Of a stretch of 64,000 bases of DNA, positions 9,207 to 18,087 are shown piece by piece. The notes below the pieces were generated by a model that was given only the letters and a program-made list of their open reading frames with translations, did not search any database and was not told the origin of the DNA. The DNA is from Bacillota bacterium. GTDB taxonomy: Bacteria; Bacillota; Clostridia; Acetivibrionales; DSM-1351. The DNA lies in contig JAEZIB010000114.1 of assembly GCA_023416275.1 (NCBI GenBank), positions 30,388-94,387 of the forward strand. The letters are read 5' to 3'. Both the position numbers and the translations under genes were made by a program. Position 1 is the first letter of the stretch. Each line of letters starts with the position of its first letter.

Positions 9207-10559
9207 TTATTTAAGTAATGTATTTGATTTTATGGACTCTTCCAATCCAAAACTATACTTATTTAAATAAGGTAAAACTCTATAGTAGTATTCAAACTGA
9301 TCCTGTATAGAGAAATTATCAGTTTCGATGATAGGCTTATAGCAAGCAAAATCTGCGTATTTATTTGAAACAGGTCTCATACCTAACTTTTCCATGTGTG
9401 TATACTGCCAAGTACCTGGGTAAGGAGTATTAAAATTTATGCTGACATCTGCACAGTACTGTTCAGCCATTCTTCTTACAAACTCAATTGTATCATTCAT
9501 ATATTCCAAAGTATCGCAATAGTGTCCTAGCATTATATATATACATACTAGTAAGCCTGCTTCATGGGCAAGCTTTATTGCATATTCCGCTTGAGTTAGT
9601 GTTATATTTTTATGTATTTTCTCCAGTACATAGTCATTGCCGCTTTCGATTCCATAGTGAATTGCAACACAGCCACCCTTTGACATACTTTGTAGCATAT
9701 CCTTTGAAATCACATCAACTCTAGATTCACATCTCCATAGAATTTTTAAGTTATACATTAAGTTTAATTTCGAAAATAATTCTACTCTTTCTCTAAGTAC
9801 AGTAAAGGTGTCATCTATAAAATATACAAGCTTAAACTTTTCTTTTAATACATATTTAATATTAATTATTTCTAAAAACACGTTGTTAATATCCCTAGTT
9901 CTGTATCTGGCACCTGCCAAAACGGGACATGCACAGTATATACAATTGTTTGGGCATCCTCTACTTGTAATAACATAGACCATCTTTTCAAACTTTTCAA
10001 CGCCAACCAGTTCACGTTTAATTATTGGCAATAAATCCAAGTCCTCTATTGGTTTACGAAGATTGTTTTTATATATACCATCTTTCCTCCGGTACATAAG
10101 ACCTGGTATATCATCATATTTTATTGTTCCTTCATTTGACCTAATTGCCTCACATACTTCTAGAAATGTTGACTCTCCTTCTTTTATTGAGATAAAATCA
10201 ACAAATTTATTTTTTATTATATATTCAGGCTGAATTGTTGCATGGGGACCACCAAACAAGATTTTGATATCCTTAAAAGCATGTTTAATATTTTTTGCTA
10301 ATAAAAGAGCCTTGTCCACGTTAATGGTAAAAGCACAAAAGCCTATAATAATTGGTTTCTGTTCCTCAATAATTTTCTTTATTTGCATGAAGGTCAAATT
10401 ATCATAGCGCAAATCAATCACCGTAGGCTTATATCCATGTAGCTCTAAATGAGTAGCTATATATAAGAGCCCAAAAGGCGGATTATACTCAATCTGTTCA
10501 CTGGCCTTTGCTTCTTTATCTTCATATCCGGTCAAATTGATAAGAATGATATTATCCAT
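9207..10559 (-). CDS. B12-binding radical SAM enzyme (first of three paralogues)
   Basis: A 450-aa class B (cobalamin-dependent) radical SAM protein. Residues 1-140 are a B12-binding-like Rossmann domain (YNPPFGLLYIATHLE, ILFGGPHATIQPE, IKEGEST). The radical SAM barrel carries the 4Fe-4S motif CPNNCIYC with cysteines at 202, 206 and 209, inside ITSRGCPNNC. Later conserved stretches are FIDDTF, WRCESRVDV, IHYGIESG, GHYCDT and NTPYPGTWQYT. Enzymes of this class often methylate unactivated carbon or phosphorus, or do ring chemistry. The ATG overlaps the stop of the preceding 79-aa protein by eight bases, so translation is coupled. The GHYCDT and PGTWQY motifs are shared with the other two copies, which points to related chemistry. 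The substrate is unknown. Confidence 0.9.
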   Translation of the reverse strand: MDNIILINLTGYEDKEAKASEQIEYNPPFGLLYIATHLELHGYKPTVIDLRYDNLTFMQIKKIIEEQKPIIIGFCAFTINVDKALLLAKNIKHAFKDIKILFGGPHATIQPEYIIKNKFVDFISIKEGESTFLEVCEAIRSNEGTIKYDDIPGLMYRRKDGIYKNNLRKPIEDLDLLPIIKRELVGVEKFEKMVYVITSRGCPNNCIYCACPVLAGARYRTRDINNVFLEIINIKYVLKEKFKLVYFIDDTFTVLRERVELFSKLNLMYNLKILWRCESRVDVISKDMLQSMSKGGCVAIHYGIESGNDYVLEKIHKNITLTQAEYAIKLAHEAGLLVCIYIMLGHYCDTLEYMNDTIEFVRRMAEQYCADVSINFNTPYPGTWQYTHMEKLGMRPVSNKYADFACYKPIIETDNFSIQDQFEYYYRVLPYLNKYSFGLEESIKSNTLLK

Positions 10560-10791
10560 ATTTTTCTACCATCTCTTCAAATATATTAAATATATCTACA
10601 ATAGCTTCTCCTTCTACAACTCTGCCATCAGGCAAAATAATGCATTTAACCTCTTCTATAGGACACCAAATTTTGAACTCTGATTTAGGGCTAGGCTTTA
10701 ATACAATTCCATTATCAATAAACTTTCCATAACAGAACTCCCCAGCAAAACTTAAATCAGATATTGTCTTTAACACAGCTTTGTAATTCAT
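10552..10791 (-). CDS. Small protein coupled to the B12 radical SAM gene
   Basis: A 79-aa soluble protein of unknown family and paralogue of the 8930-9160 protein (shared TISDLSFAG, FKIWCPIEEV and II). I chose the ATG at 10791 because AAAGGAGGAG lies directly upstream; a longer reading to 10833 has no such site. Its last codons overlap the start of the next radical SAM enzyme (TATGGATAA read in two frames), which usually means that the two products are made in equal amounts and interact. It lies 71 bases after the stop of the second radical SAM gene. It might be a partner subunit, a chaperone or a recognition element; nothing in the sequence decides this. Confidence 0.8.
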   Translation of the reverse strand: MNYKAVLKTISDLSFAGEFCYGKFIDNGIVLKPSPKSEFKIWCPIEEVKCIILPDGRVVEGEAIVDIFNIFEEMVEKYG

Positions 10792-10862
10792 AGCTCCTCC
10801 TTTGAATATCTGTTTTTTACTAGTTTTCTTCAACTTAATCTACTATTTTTTATGTATAAACC

Positions 10863-12212
10863 TCATTGCTCTTTATTTGATAAGATATCTAATCCTTCTC
10901 TTGTATTTCTAAATGTATATATATAATTCTCATAATAAATTCTTCTTTGATCCTCTAACGTAAAATTATCAGTCTCAACAACAGGATCTGTAAGTGTAAA
11001 TTGCCAATTTTCAGTAACACCTATTCTAAGACCAATCTCTTCTCTGTGAGTATACTGCCATGTTCCAGGGAACGGAGTATTATATGAAAGAAATATTTCT
11101 ATGCTCCTATCATATTTTTCATATAATTCTCTAATCATATCTATAGTTTCTTGCATAGTCTCATTTGTATCGCAGTAATGTCCAATCATGAAGCTTGTAC
11201 ATATAGTAATTCCGCTTCTATACGTCATATCTATAATCTCTCTTGCCTTTACTAAGTCTATATTTTTTCTAATTCCATCAAGTACCTTCTGACTTCCACT
11301 TTCAATACCATATTGTATATTTATGCATCCTGTCTCTGCCATACGTTTAAGTATTTCTTGTGTCATTACATCAATTCTTGACTCACATCTCCATATAAAT
11401 TGATAATTGTATTTCTTTATTAATTCAGTAAATCTTTCAACTCTTGATGCCATCGCTGTAAAGGTATCATCAATCATGTACATTTCATATTGTTCATTTT
11501 TTACTGATGAATTAATTAAAACTATCTCTAGATAAACATTATCAATATCTCTCGTCCTATAGCTGGCTCCAGATAAGGCAGTAGCAGCGCAATAAATACA
11601 TTTAGCAGGACAGCCTCTGCTTGTATACATATTAATAATTCTCTTATTATAAACACCAAAGCCAAGATACTCTCTTTTAATCAAAGGCATTAAGTCTAAG
11701 TCACTAATGGGAGGTCTAACCTTGGATTTTATTAAGGTTTTGTCTACTCTATACATTATGCCGCCTATATCATCATATTTAATATTCCTTTGGTCTGATG
11801 AAATAGCCTCCAGCAACTCTACAAAAGTAGACTCGCCTTCTTTTATAACCACAAAATCAACATATCTGCTATTAAGGCAATATTTAGGCTCAAGACTTGC
11901 ATGTGGCCCTCCAACAGCGATTTTGACATTTGGAAACTTTGTTTTTATATACTTTGCAGATTTCAGCACTAAATCAATGTTTTCTGTATGAGCACAAATC
12001 CCAACAAGCAGCGGTTTTTCTTTCTCTATCCAATCCATAATTTTTGATATAGAATTCTGCCTTATTGTCATATCTATTACTGTTGTGTCATATCCGTTAA
12101 ATTCAGCAAAAGATGCTATTGATAATAAACCTAACGGTGCAAAGTAGTTAACCTTTTTATCATTATACTTTGAAACTTTAAATGAATGTGCAAGCAAAAG
12201 AAAATCACTCAT
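10863..12212 (-). CDS. B12-binding radical SAM enzyme (second of three paralogues)
   Basis: A 449-aa paralogue of the enzymes at 9207 and 12262. The N-terminal cobalamin-binding-like domain contains PLGLLSIASFAE and VGGPHASLEPKY. The radical SAM motif is CPAKCIYC with cysteines at 201, 205 and 208 (YTSRGCPAKC). The shared downstream blocks are MIDDTFT, WRCESRIDV, IQYGIESGSQ, MIGHYCDT and NTPFPGTWQYTHREE. The start at 12212 follows GAGGTAAAG. It lies about 50 bases after the third paralogue and is followed by the 79-aa small protein. Possible roles are C-methylation, epimerisation or C-C bond formation on the RiPP or on the nonribosomal product. The family assignment is firm; the reaction is not known. 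Confidence 0.9.
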   Translation of the reverse strand: MSDFLLLAHSFKVSKYNDKKVNYFAPLGLLSIASFAEFNGYDTTVIDMTIRQNSISKIMDWIEKEKPLLVGICAHTENIDLVLKSAKYIKTKFPNVKIAVGGPHASLEPKYCLNSRYVDFVVIKEGESTFVELLEAISSDQRNIKYDDIGGIMYRVDKTLIKSKVRPPISDLDLMPLIKREYLGFGVYNKRIINMYTSRGCPAKCIYCAATALSGASYRTRDIDNVYLEIVLINSSVKNEQYEMYMIDDTFTAMASRVERFTELIKKYNYQFIWRCESRIDVMTQEILKRMAETGCINIQYGIESGSQKVLDGIRKNIDLVKAREIIDMTYRSGITICTSFMIGHYCDTNETMQETIDMIRELYEKYDRSIEIFLSYNTPFPGTWQYTHREEIGLRIGVTENWQFTLTDPVVETDNFTLEDQRRIYYENYIYTFRNTREGLDILSNKEQ

Positions 12213-12261
12213 GTACTTTACCTCAATTCCATTTATTTATAATTTTTTAAATCAAGTCCTA

Positions 12262-13590
12262 TTAAGCTTCAAATCCAAAATCATTACTCAAAATATATTG
12301 TGAAGCTCTCATATATATATCAATTTGATCCATCGCTGTAAAATTAGATGTTTCTATACTTGGTGTCAGAACAGTGAATTCAGAATAACTGTTTAATATT
12401 ATATTTATTCCTAGCTTATCCTTATTTGTATATTGCCATGTCCCAGGAAATGGAGTATTATATGTAATCATTGCATCCATTTTGTTTCTCTCATACATTT
12501 TTTTAATAAAATTCAATGTCATTTCCATTGTTTGTTTTGTATCGCAGTAATGCCCCAGCATAAAGTTCAAACACACATATACCCCGGTATCGCAGGAATC
12601 ATTAATTACTTTCTCTGCCTCTGTAAGGTTTATATTTTTTCTTATAGTGTCCAGAACCTCTTGGCTGCCACTCTCAATACCATAAACAATGCCTATACAT
12701 TCGTTAGCTGCCATATTCTCTATTAGAGGAGCTGTCATAACATCTACTCGAGATTCACATCTCCATTTGAAACTCAAATTATACCTCTTCTTTAAATCAA
12801 TGAACTCCGTAACTCTCGAGGTTATTCCTGTGAATGTGTCATCAATGAAGTAGTATACCTTGTTATCATCCTTAAAAGTATTAAGTAATAACATTATTTC
12901 AAGTAATGTATTACCAGTGTCTCTAACCCTGTATTTAGCACCAGATAATGCAGTTGCCGCACAATATATACAGTTGCCTGGACACCCTCTGCTTGTAATA
13001 ATATTGATAAATTTACCGTAGGAGTTTATTTCTAAAAACTCTCTTTTTGCTATTGGCAACAAGTCTAAATCTGTTATTTCCTTTCTGTATTTGTTTTTAA
13101 TTACTTCTCCAACATCCTTAAAAATAATACCTGGTATATCCTTATATTTAATTGTTTTCTGCTCTGATACAATTGCCTCCACCAGTTCTAGGAAAGTTGC
13201 TTCTCCCTCTTTTATAATGACAAAGTCAACATATTTTGACTTTGTGCCATATTCTGGTTCAAGACTTGAATGTGGACCTCCAAATACTATTTTTATTTTT
13301 GGAAATTTGCTTTTAATTACTTTTGAAAAATTAATAGCAATATCAATATTTTCAGTAAAAGTTGATATCCCAACAATCACAGGCTTTTCCTCTGAAATAA
13401 CCTTTAGTATGCTGTATATATTTGCGCTGCTTCTGCATAAATCTAAAATAATTGGCTTATACCCATTTAACTCTAATACTGAACCAATATATAAAAGCCC
13501 TAAAGGTGGATTATAAGTCAATGACAAGGTTTCATTTGATTGTTTTCTAGCAGAAAAAACTGGTAAATTAAGTAATAATATCTTCTCCAT
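12262..13590 (-). CDS. B12-binding radical SAM enzyme (third of three paralogues)
   Basis: A 442-aa class B radical SAM protein. The N-terminal domain has YNPPLGLLYIGSVLE and VFGGPHSSLEPEY. The cluster motif is CPGNCIYC with cysteines at 203, 207 and 210. It carries FIDDTFTG, WRCESRVDV, IVYGIESGSQ, MLGHYCDT and NTPFPGTWQYT like its two paralogues. I chose the ATG at 13590 because GGAGG is at a good distance; a longer reading to 13635 would overlap the dehydrogenase. It is the first of the three radical SAM genes in transcription order and follows the dehydrogenase by about 20 bases. Unlike the other two it has no small partner gene directly downstream. Confidence 0.9.
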   Translation of the reverse strand: MEKILLLNLPVFSARKQSNETLSLTYNPPLGLLYIGSVLELNGYKPIILDLCRSSANIYSILKVISEEKPVIVGISTFTENIDIAINFSKVIKSKFPKIKIVFGGPHSSLEPEYGTKSKYVDFVIIKEGEATFLELVEAIVSEQKTIKYKDIPGIIFKDVGEVIKNKYRKEITDLDLLPIAKREFLEINSYGKFINIITSRGCPGNCIYCAATALSGAKYRVRDTGNTLLEIMLLLNTFKDDNKVYYFIDDTFTGITSRVTEFIDLKKRYNLSFKWRCESRVDVMTAPLIENMAANECIGIVYGIESGSQEVLDTIRKNINLTEAEKVINDSCDTGVYVCLNFMLGHYCDTKQTMEMTLNFIKKMYERNKMDAMITYNTPFPGTWQYTNKDKLGINIILNSYSEFTVLTPSIETSNFTAMDQIDIYMRASQYILSNDFGFEA

Positions 13591-13612
13591 CGCATCCTCC
13601 AATATTTTAATG

Positions 13613-14389
13613 CTATATGGCAGTATAACCACCATCTACAAGCAAATTATGGCCAGTAATCATGCTGGATAGTTCACTTGATAAAAACAGAACTGCATTT
13701 GCAACATCCAAAGGTGTAGCATAGCGTCTAAGGGGTATTTTATTCAGTGACTTTCTCATAAAATCATTACTATTTAATAATTCACCATTTACTTCAGTCA
13801 AAACATATGTAGGAGAGACTGCATTTACTCTGATCCCATATTTTGCCCATTCATAGGATAGTGCTTTTGTAAGATTTACTATGCCGGCTTTGCTTGAGCA
13901 ATATGCCGCTCTTAATTCGTTGCCAACAACACCATGTTGAGAAGCAATACTTACAATAGCTCCGCTCCTATTTTTAATCATATTTTTTGCTACTCCCTGC
14001 GTTAAAAAAAATGTACCTTTAAGATTTATATCAAGAACCATATCCCACTCTTCCCTGTTAGTTGTAAGTGAAGGTGTTATAATGTTGATTCCTGAGTTAT
14101 TAACAAGAATATCAATTTTGTCAAATTCTTTTATCGCCAGATTTACTACTCTATCAATATCTTCTTCATTTCTAATATCTAAAACAGTAGGTATAACTTT
14201 TACCCCAAAGGTGTTCTCTATCTTCTCAGAACTTTTTTTTAAGCCCTCAAATCTCTCTTCTATCTCTGTAACAATTATTGATGCCCCAGCATTTGCCAAC
14301 AATTCGGCAATCTTAAAACCTATACCTCTTCCTGCACCAGTTACAATTGCTTTTTTATTATGTAAGCTTATTTCAACTTTGTTTGACAT
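13613..14389 (-). CDS. Short-chain dehydrogenase/reductase (SDR)
   Basis: A 258-aa classical SDR using NAD(P). Visible motifs are the dinucleotide loop TGAGRGIG near residue 18, VLDIRNEED, NNSG, the catalytic Ser of SIASQHG, and the YCSSK active-site Tyr and Lys; it ends in LLVDGGYTAI. Length and motifs match FabG-like enzymes. It lies between the ABC permease and the B12 radical SAM genes. In a daptide-type pathway a dehydrogenase oxidises the side-chain hydroxyl of the C-terminal threonine so that the beta-keto acid decarboxylates; this SDR is the only dehydrogenase in the region and so the natural candidate. That role is inference. It could instead reduce a beta-keto intermediate from the PKS module, which has no ketoreductase. 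GGGAGAT precedes the start. Confidence 0.88.
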   Translation of the reverse strand: MSNKVEISLHNKKAIVTGAGRGIGFKIAELLANAGASIIVTEIEERFEGLKKSSEKIENTFGVKVIPTVLDIRNEEDIDRVVNLAIKEFDKIDILVNNSGINIITPSLTTNREEWDMVLDINLKGTFFLTQGVAKNMIKNRSGAIVSIASQHGVVGNELRAAYCSSKAGIVNLTKALSYEWAKYGIRVNAVSPTYVLTEVNGELLNSNDFMRKSLNKIPLRRYATPLDVANAVLFLSSELSSMITGHNLLVDGGYTAI

Positions 14390-14435
14390 TGTTTTGTATC
14401 TCCCATTAAATATTACTTAATACTGAAACTCCATA

Positions 14436-15665
14436 TTAGTCATCATTTTTTACAAGCAAAACAAGATCCTTGAGCTTCGGCATATTTCCATATAATAACA
14501 CTCCAACCTTATAAACCCTAGCCGCTAACCATCCTAGAAAAGCTATCGAAATAACTAAAACACCGATAGATGTCAATATTTGATAAAAGGGTACATCTGT
14601 AGTTATAATTCGAGTAAACATTGTAATAGGAGCTGAAAAAGGCACTATAGAGAAAATCACTGCAATTCTTCCATCAGGATTTGTCATAGTATACATGGTT
14701 ATCAAAAAGCATATTAGTAGGAGCATAGCCAATGGCATTGTAACCACCGGAAGGTCTTCATTTTTGCTTATAATAGAGCCGAAGCCAGCATAAATTGTTG
14801 CATAAAAGAAATAACCCAACAAAAAGAATATAACTAAGTAAAAAATTATCATTACATCTAACTTAGATATATCAAAAGTTAAGTCACCAAGGCTGGTATT
14901 TTTAGGTCTAAATAATGTGTAAAACCCGCCTCCTGCAATTATATATACAATAAACTGTGTCAACCCTGCCAATCCCAGACCTATAGTTTTTCCAAATAGA
15001 AGCTCAGTTGGCTTTACAGAAGTAATTAATATTTCCATTACCCTATTGCTTTTTTCATAGCCTACTCCACCAGCTACAGTCGCACCATACATAAGAATAC
15101 TCATAAACAATATCATCATAAGCAAATATGATAATAAATATGTGTCTTCAAAGCTTTTGCTTAATTTCCTAACATTAAACACCATCTGACTGGAAAAAAG
15201 CTTTTGCTGTTCCTCACTGAGATGTAATTTATTTATTATGGAGTCATCCCGTCTTTTTTGCAAATAATCCTGTATTACATTAATAATTTCTCCATCATTT
15301 ACCCTTTTTGTAATAAACTCTGCCTCTGGTAAACCGTCCTTGTCACTTTTAATGCTTAATACTGCGTAGATTTCATCCTCTGTCACCTTATTAATCAGCG
15401 TATCTAGTTCTCCCTTGTTTGCTGATTTCCAAATATAACTTTGAGAAAATCTACTGTTAAGCTCTTTTACATCATTAGCCACAATACCTGTTTCATCAAC
15501 TAAATAAATTTCATCTTTATCACTGGCTGATATATTTGCAATTAATGAAGGTAGAAACATCATCCCGATAATAATAATGATAAATATGGCAGTAGTTATT
15601 ATATAGGATTTTGATGTTGTTTCAGATTTATAGGTATATTTTAATACTTTTATAAAACCACTCAC
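14436..15665 (-). CDS. ABC-2 type transporter permease (NatB-like)
   Basis: A 409-aa membrane protein of the ABC-2/NatB family: one N-terminal membrane helix (IITTAIFIIIIIGMMFLPS), a large extracellular loop of about 140 residues, then about five or six helices including a block with GVGYEKSNRVMEILITSV, characteristic of the family. I chose the GTG at 15665 over an upstream ATG, because GGTGAT lies just before it and the partner ATPase stops only two bases earlier. It forms an exporter with the ATPase at 15667-16557. Its position directly downstream of the protease and the precursor peptides suggests export of the mature peptide or self-protection. Similar ABC pairs next to M50 proteases occur in the Bacillus yydFGHIJ locus. 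Confidence 0.85.
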   Translation of the reverse strand: MSGFIKVLKYTYKSETTSKSYIITTAIFIIIIIGMMFLPSLIANISASDKDEIYLVDETGIVANDVKELNSRFSQSYIWKSANKGELDTLINKVTEDEIYAVLSIKSDKDGLPEAEFITKRVNDGEIINVIQDYLQKRRDDSIINKLHLSEEQQKLFSSQMVFNVRKLSKSFEDTYLLSYLLMMILFMSILMYGATVAGGVGYEKSNRVMEILITSVKPTELLFGKTIGLGLAGLTQFIVYIIAGGGFYTLFRPKNTSLGDLTFDISKLDVMIIFYLVIFFLLGYFFYATIYAGFGSIISKNEDLPVVTMPLAMLLLICFLITMYTMTNPDGRIAVIFSIVPFSAPITMFTRIITTDVPFYQILTSIGVLVISIAFLGWLAARVYKVGVLLYGNMPKLKDLVLLVKNDD

Positions 15666-15666
15666 A

Positions 15667-16557
15667 TTAATCACCAGCCTTTTCAATAAAAATTTCATGC
15701 AGCGTCGCTTCTAATAATTCGAATTTGAATATATTAACATTATTTGAAACCAGCTTTTGCAATAATTTTTGAGCTGCATTTTCGTCTTTAACTTTAGTGA
15801 TATACTGATTTTCTAAAATATCTGATATTATTGCTCCGTCTTTTAATAAAATATCTTTTATATCACTATCAGTTTTTATAATAAGATTCTTTTTATTATA
15901 ATCACTTTTTATTTTAGACAGCTTACCGTTTAAAATTGTTTTGCCTTCTTTAAGCAGTAACACATCCTCACAATATCTTTCAACAAAATCCATCATATGG
16001 CTGGATAAAATTATACACTTCCCATTATTTTTAAGCTCGTAAATGACGTCCTTTAAAATCTCCATATTTACTGGATCAAGACCGCTGAAGGGTTCATCAA
16101 ATAATACTATTTCAGGATTATGGATTATAGATATTATTAACTGTACCTTCTGCTGATTACCTTTTGACAAGGTTTCAACCTTTCTGTCGCAATACTCTGA
16201 AATATTGAATTTTTTTAGCCAACGTTGAACTTCGCTTTTTGCCTTTTCATTAGACAAGCCCTTTAAACTTGCAAAATAAATCAGCTGTTCAGACACCTTT
16301 TCCTTTAAATAAATACCTCTCTCCTCAGGAAGATAGCCTATTTTATTATATTGCTGAGTAAGCTTTTTACCATTCCATTCAACTTCACCAGTATCTTTTT
16401 TAATTATGCCTGTAACCATTCTAAGTGTTGTTGTTTTGCCCGAACCATTTCTGCCAAGTAATCCAAACACTTTTCCTGCTTCACAGTTAAAAGATATATC
16501 CCTTACAACCTCTTTACCATTAAAACTCTTGCTAAGGTTCTTTACAACTAAACCCAC
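15667..16557 (-). CDS. ABC transporter ATP-binding protein (NatA-like)
   Basis: A 296-aa ATPase. It has Walker A GRNGSGKTT, the Q-loop region YLPEERGIY, the signature LSKGNQQKVQ, Walker B VLFDEPFSGLDP and the switch His in SSHMMD. The C-terminal 80 residues correspond to the extra domain common in NatA-type exporters. It is translated from the ATG at 16557 after AAGGAG and is followed two bases later by its permease. As part of the RiPP gene set it most likely powers export of, or immunity to, the Thr-ending peptides. Confidence 0.9.
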   Translation of the reverse strand: MGLVVKNLSKSFNGKEVVRDISFNCEAGKVFGLLGRNGSGKTTTLRMVTGIIKKDTGEVEWNGKKLTQQYNKIGYLPEERGIYLKEKVSEQLIYFASLKGLSNEKAKSEVQRWLKKFNISEYCDRKVETLSKGNQQKVQLIISIIHNPEIVLFDEPFSGLDPVNMEILKDVIYELKNNGKCIILSSHMMDFVERYCEDVLLLKEGKTILNGKLSKIKSDYNKKNLIIKTDSDIKDILLKDGAIISDILENQYITKVKDENAAQKLLQKLVSNNVNIFKFELLEATLHEIFIEKAGD

Positions 16558-16607
16558 ATAACCAACTCCTTAAGTATTGTGTTACCCATCTATAAGAAAC
16601 GTCAAAA

Positions 16608-17795
16608 CTACGCACTGATTCCCGTCCCATTTATTACACCTTTAAATTTGGATATTGCAGACTTTATCATCGTATATGCTATGAAAGCACCTAAAAAACA
16701 TATTATATATATAGTTTTATCTCCTAATATCATACTGAAGTAATTATATAAAACATAAAGTGAATACAACCAAAAGAAAGGTTTTACTACACTTACACAA
16801 AGACCATATAAAACCATAACCAATTTCTTTGTTTTACTAATGTTCATTTTGATGAATTTCTTTGGTGAAATAATTAGTTTTATTAAAAGATTAATTGATT
16901 TGTCCATTAAGTTTGTGATATCTACCAAACCTGATAGTATCCAGTATCCATCTAGCTTCACAAATGGTATCATATTAAAAATAGCAAGACCTATATTTAC
17001 AAAATAGTACATTGCCAATATCGTAGAATTAATATCAAAATAATTATTTAACAGTCCATAAATAATTAAAGCAATATTAGCAGCTATTAAATTAGTAATA
17101 ATACCTGCAAAGGATACAAGCACTTTGTCCTTTCTTGACTTAAACGTATAAATTTCACTGATGTCACAATACATTACAGGTAACAAAAAGAAAAGCTTTA
17201 TTCCCATTTTTCTCACTTTTCCGCCGAAGTACTTACAGGTTATCCCATGACCTAGCTCATGGAATGCAACAGTAATTACTTGCATTGCCAAAAGAATAAC
17301 ATATTCAATAATTGGTATATTATAAAAATCTATGCTAAGCATATTAATATAATTAGTTGCAAGCGCTCTCCATGCAACTATACCTAACAGAATATAAAAA
17401 ATAATTGCAATAGGGCTAACTACTGCTTTTATAATAGGCATGCACTTGTCTAAAAACAAATCAAGATTTAATGTGGCAATACTTATACTTGTCATATCAT
17501 TGTTTTTTACAAACCTTTTAAACCTTTGGGCTAATGACAATTTGAGCTCAGATTTATTTTCTCCACTACAAATAAACCCCCACTCTAAGAACTTAGAATA
17601 CAAATAATCTCGTTCATTCTCATTTAAATCAAATTCTTTTTCTTCAGCATCAGGATTTTGATCTTTTTGAATTAAATGAAGTAAGTAGTTAGTTTCCCTT
17701 GTTCCTAGCTTTACGTATTTTGATGTATCAATATTTTTCACTAGAAATGTATTATTTCCAATATCATCAATCTCAATATTACCAATTAAACTCAT
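16608..17795 (-). CDS. M50-family intramembrane metalloprotease, RiPP leader protease candidate
   Basis: A 395-aa polytopic membrane protein with the zinc motif HELGH in AFHELGHGITCKYFGG (about residues 179-183) and the distal site in FVKLDGYW, both typical of site-2-protease-like M50 enzymes. The N-terminal 90 residues are soluble and resemble a small recognition domain (FLVKNIDTSKYVKLGTRETNYLL). The N-terminal soluble part plus M50 core recalls YydH of Bacillus and the metalloproteases of daptide loci. It lies directly after the two precursor peptides, separated by a hairpin, and before the ABC exporter, so cleavage of the leader at the membrane is the likely role. I prefer the ATG at 17795 (AAAGG nine bases upstream) over 17804, where the same site would touch the start codon. 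Confidence 0.88.
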   Translation of the reverse strand: MSLIGNIEIDDIGNNTFLVKNIDTSKYVKLGTRETNYLLHLIQKDQNPDAEEKEFDLNENERDYLYSKFLEWGFICSGENKSELKLSLAQRFKRFVKNNDMTSISIATLNLDLFLDKCMPIIKAVVSPIAIIFYILLGIVAWRALATNYINMLSIDFYNIPIIEYVILLAMQVITVAFHELGHGITCKYFGGKVRKMGIKLFFLLPVMYCDISEIYTFKSRKDKVLVSFAGIITNLIAANIALIIYGLLNNYFDINSTILAMYYFVNIGLAIFNMIPFVKLDGYWILSGLVDITNLMDKSINLLIKLIISPKKFIKMNISKTKKLVMVLYGLCVSVVKPFFWLYSLYVLYNYFSMILGDKTIYIICFLGAFIAYTMIKSAISKFKGVINGTGISA

Positions 17796-17823
17796 TTGCT
17801 CCATCCTTTAAAAATATAATACA

Positions 17824-17858
17824 TTTGTCCAGGCTGTAAACTATACAGCCCAGACAAA
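17824..17858 (-). terminator. Hairpin (attenuator) between precursor peptides and protease
   Basis: The arms TTTGTC-CA-GGCTGT and ACAGCC-CA-GACAAA form two 6-bp helices around a CA/CA internal loop, with a 7-base terminal loop. No long T-run follows, so partial termination or mRNA end protection is more likely than a full stop. Such hairpins behind RiPP precursor genes commonly keep precursor mRNA in excess. Confidence 0.6.
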
Positions 17859-17877
17859 TAATTCAATTTAATATGTA

Positions 17878-18042
17878 TCAAGTTGCTCCAGCTGCAACTA
17901 CTGCTGCATAGCTACCTGCAACAGCACCTGCTGCTCCAGCACCTATACCAACTCCAACCCAAAAGTCAGTCCAATTCCAATCATTAGCATCTACTTTTTC
18001 TAATTCTTCAATTGCTAAACTCATTTTCATTGTATCCATCAT
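17878..18042 (-). CDS. RiPP precursor peptide, 54 aa, C-terminal threonine (daptide-like)
   Basis: A 54-aa peptide starting MMDTMKMSLAIEELEKVDAN, followed by an aromatic segment DWNWTDFW and a glycine/alanine/valine-rich helix-forming tail ending AAVVAAGAT. The start is fixed by GGAGG five bases upstream. The IEELE element is also found as MEELE in the neighbouring 48-aa peptide and probably belongs to the leader. The final residue is Thr in both peptides, as in daptide precursors, where the terminal Thr is turned into a dimethylated diamine. Flanking genes for an aminotransferase, a methyltransferase, an M50 protease and an ABC exporter fit this. The tail would also suit a membrane-active bacteriocin. 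The leader/core border is not evident. Confidence 0.8.
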   Translation of the reverse strand: MMDTMKMSLAIEELEKVDANDWNWTDFWVGVGIGAGAAGAVAGSYAAVVAAGAT

Positions 18043-18087
18043 TTTCACCTCCTGATATTTTATTAGCTTTCTACTCAAGAACATGCC

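Noticed and set aside
16608..18042. A yydF-type epipeptide system
   Set aside because: The M50 protease and ABC pair resemble yydHIJ, but there is no intact SPASM epimerase, and the Thr-ending precursors with an aminotransferase and methyltransferase fit a daptide-like pathway better.
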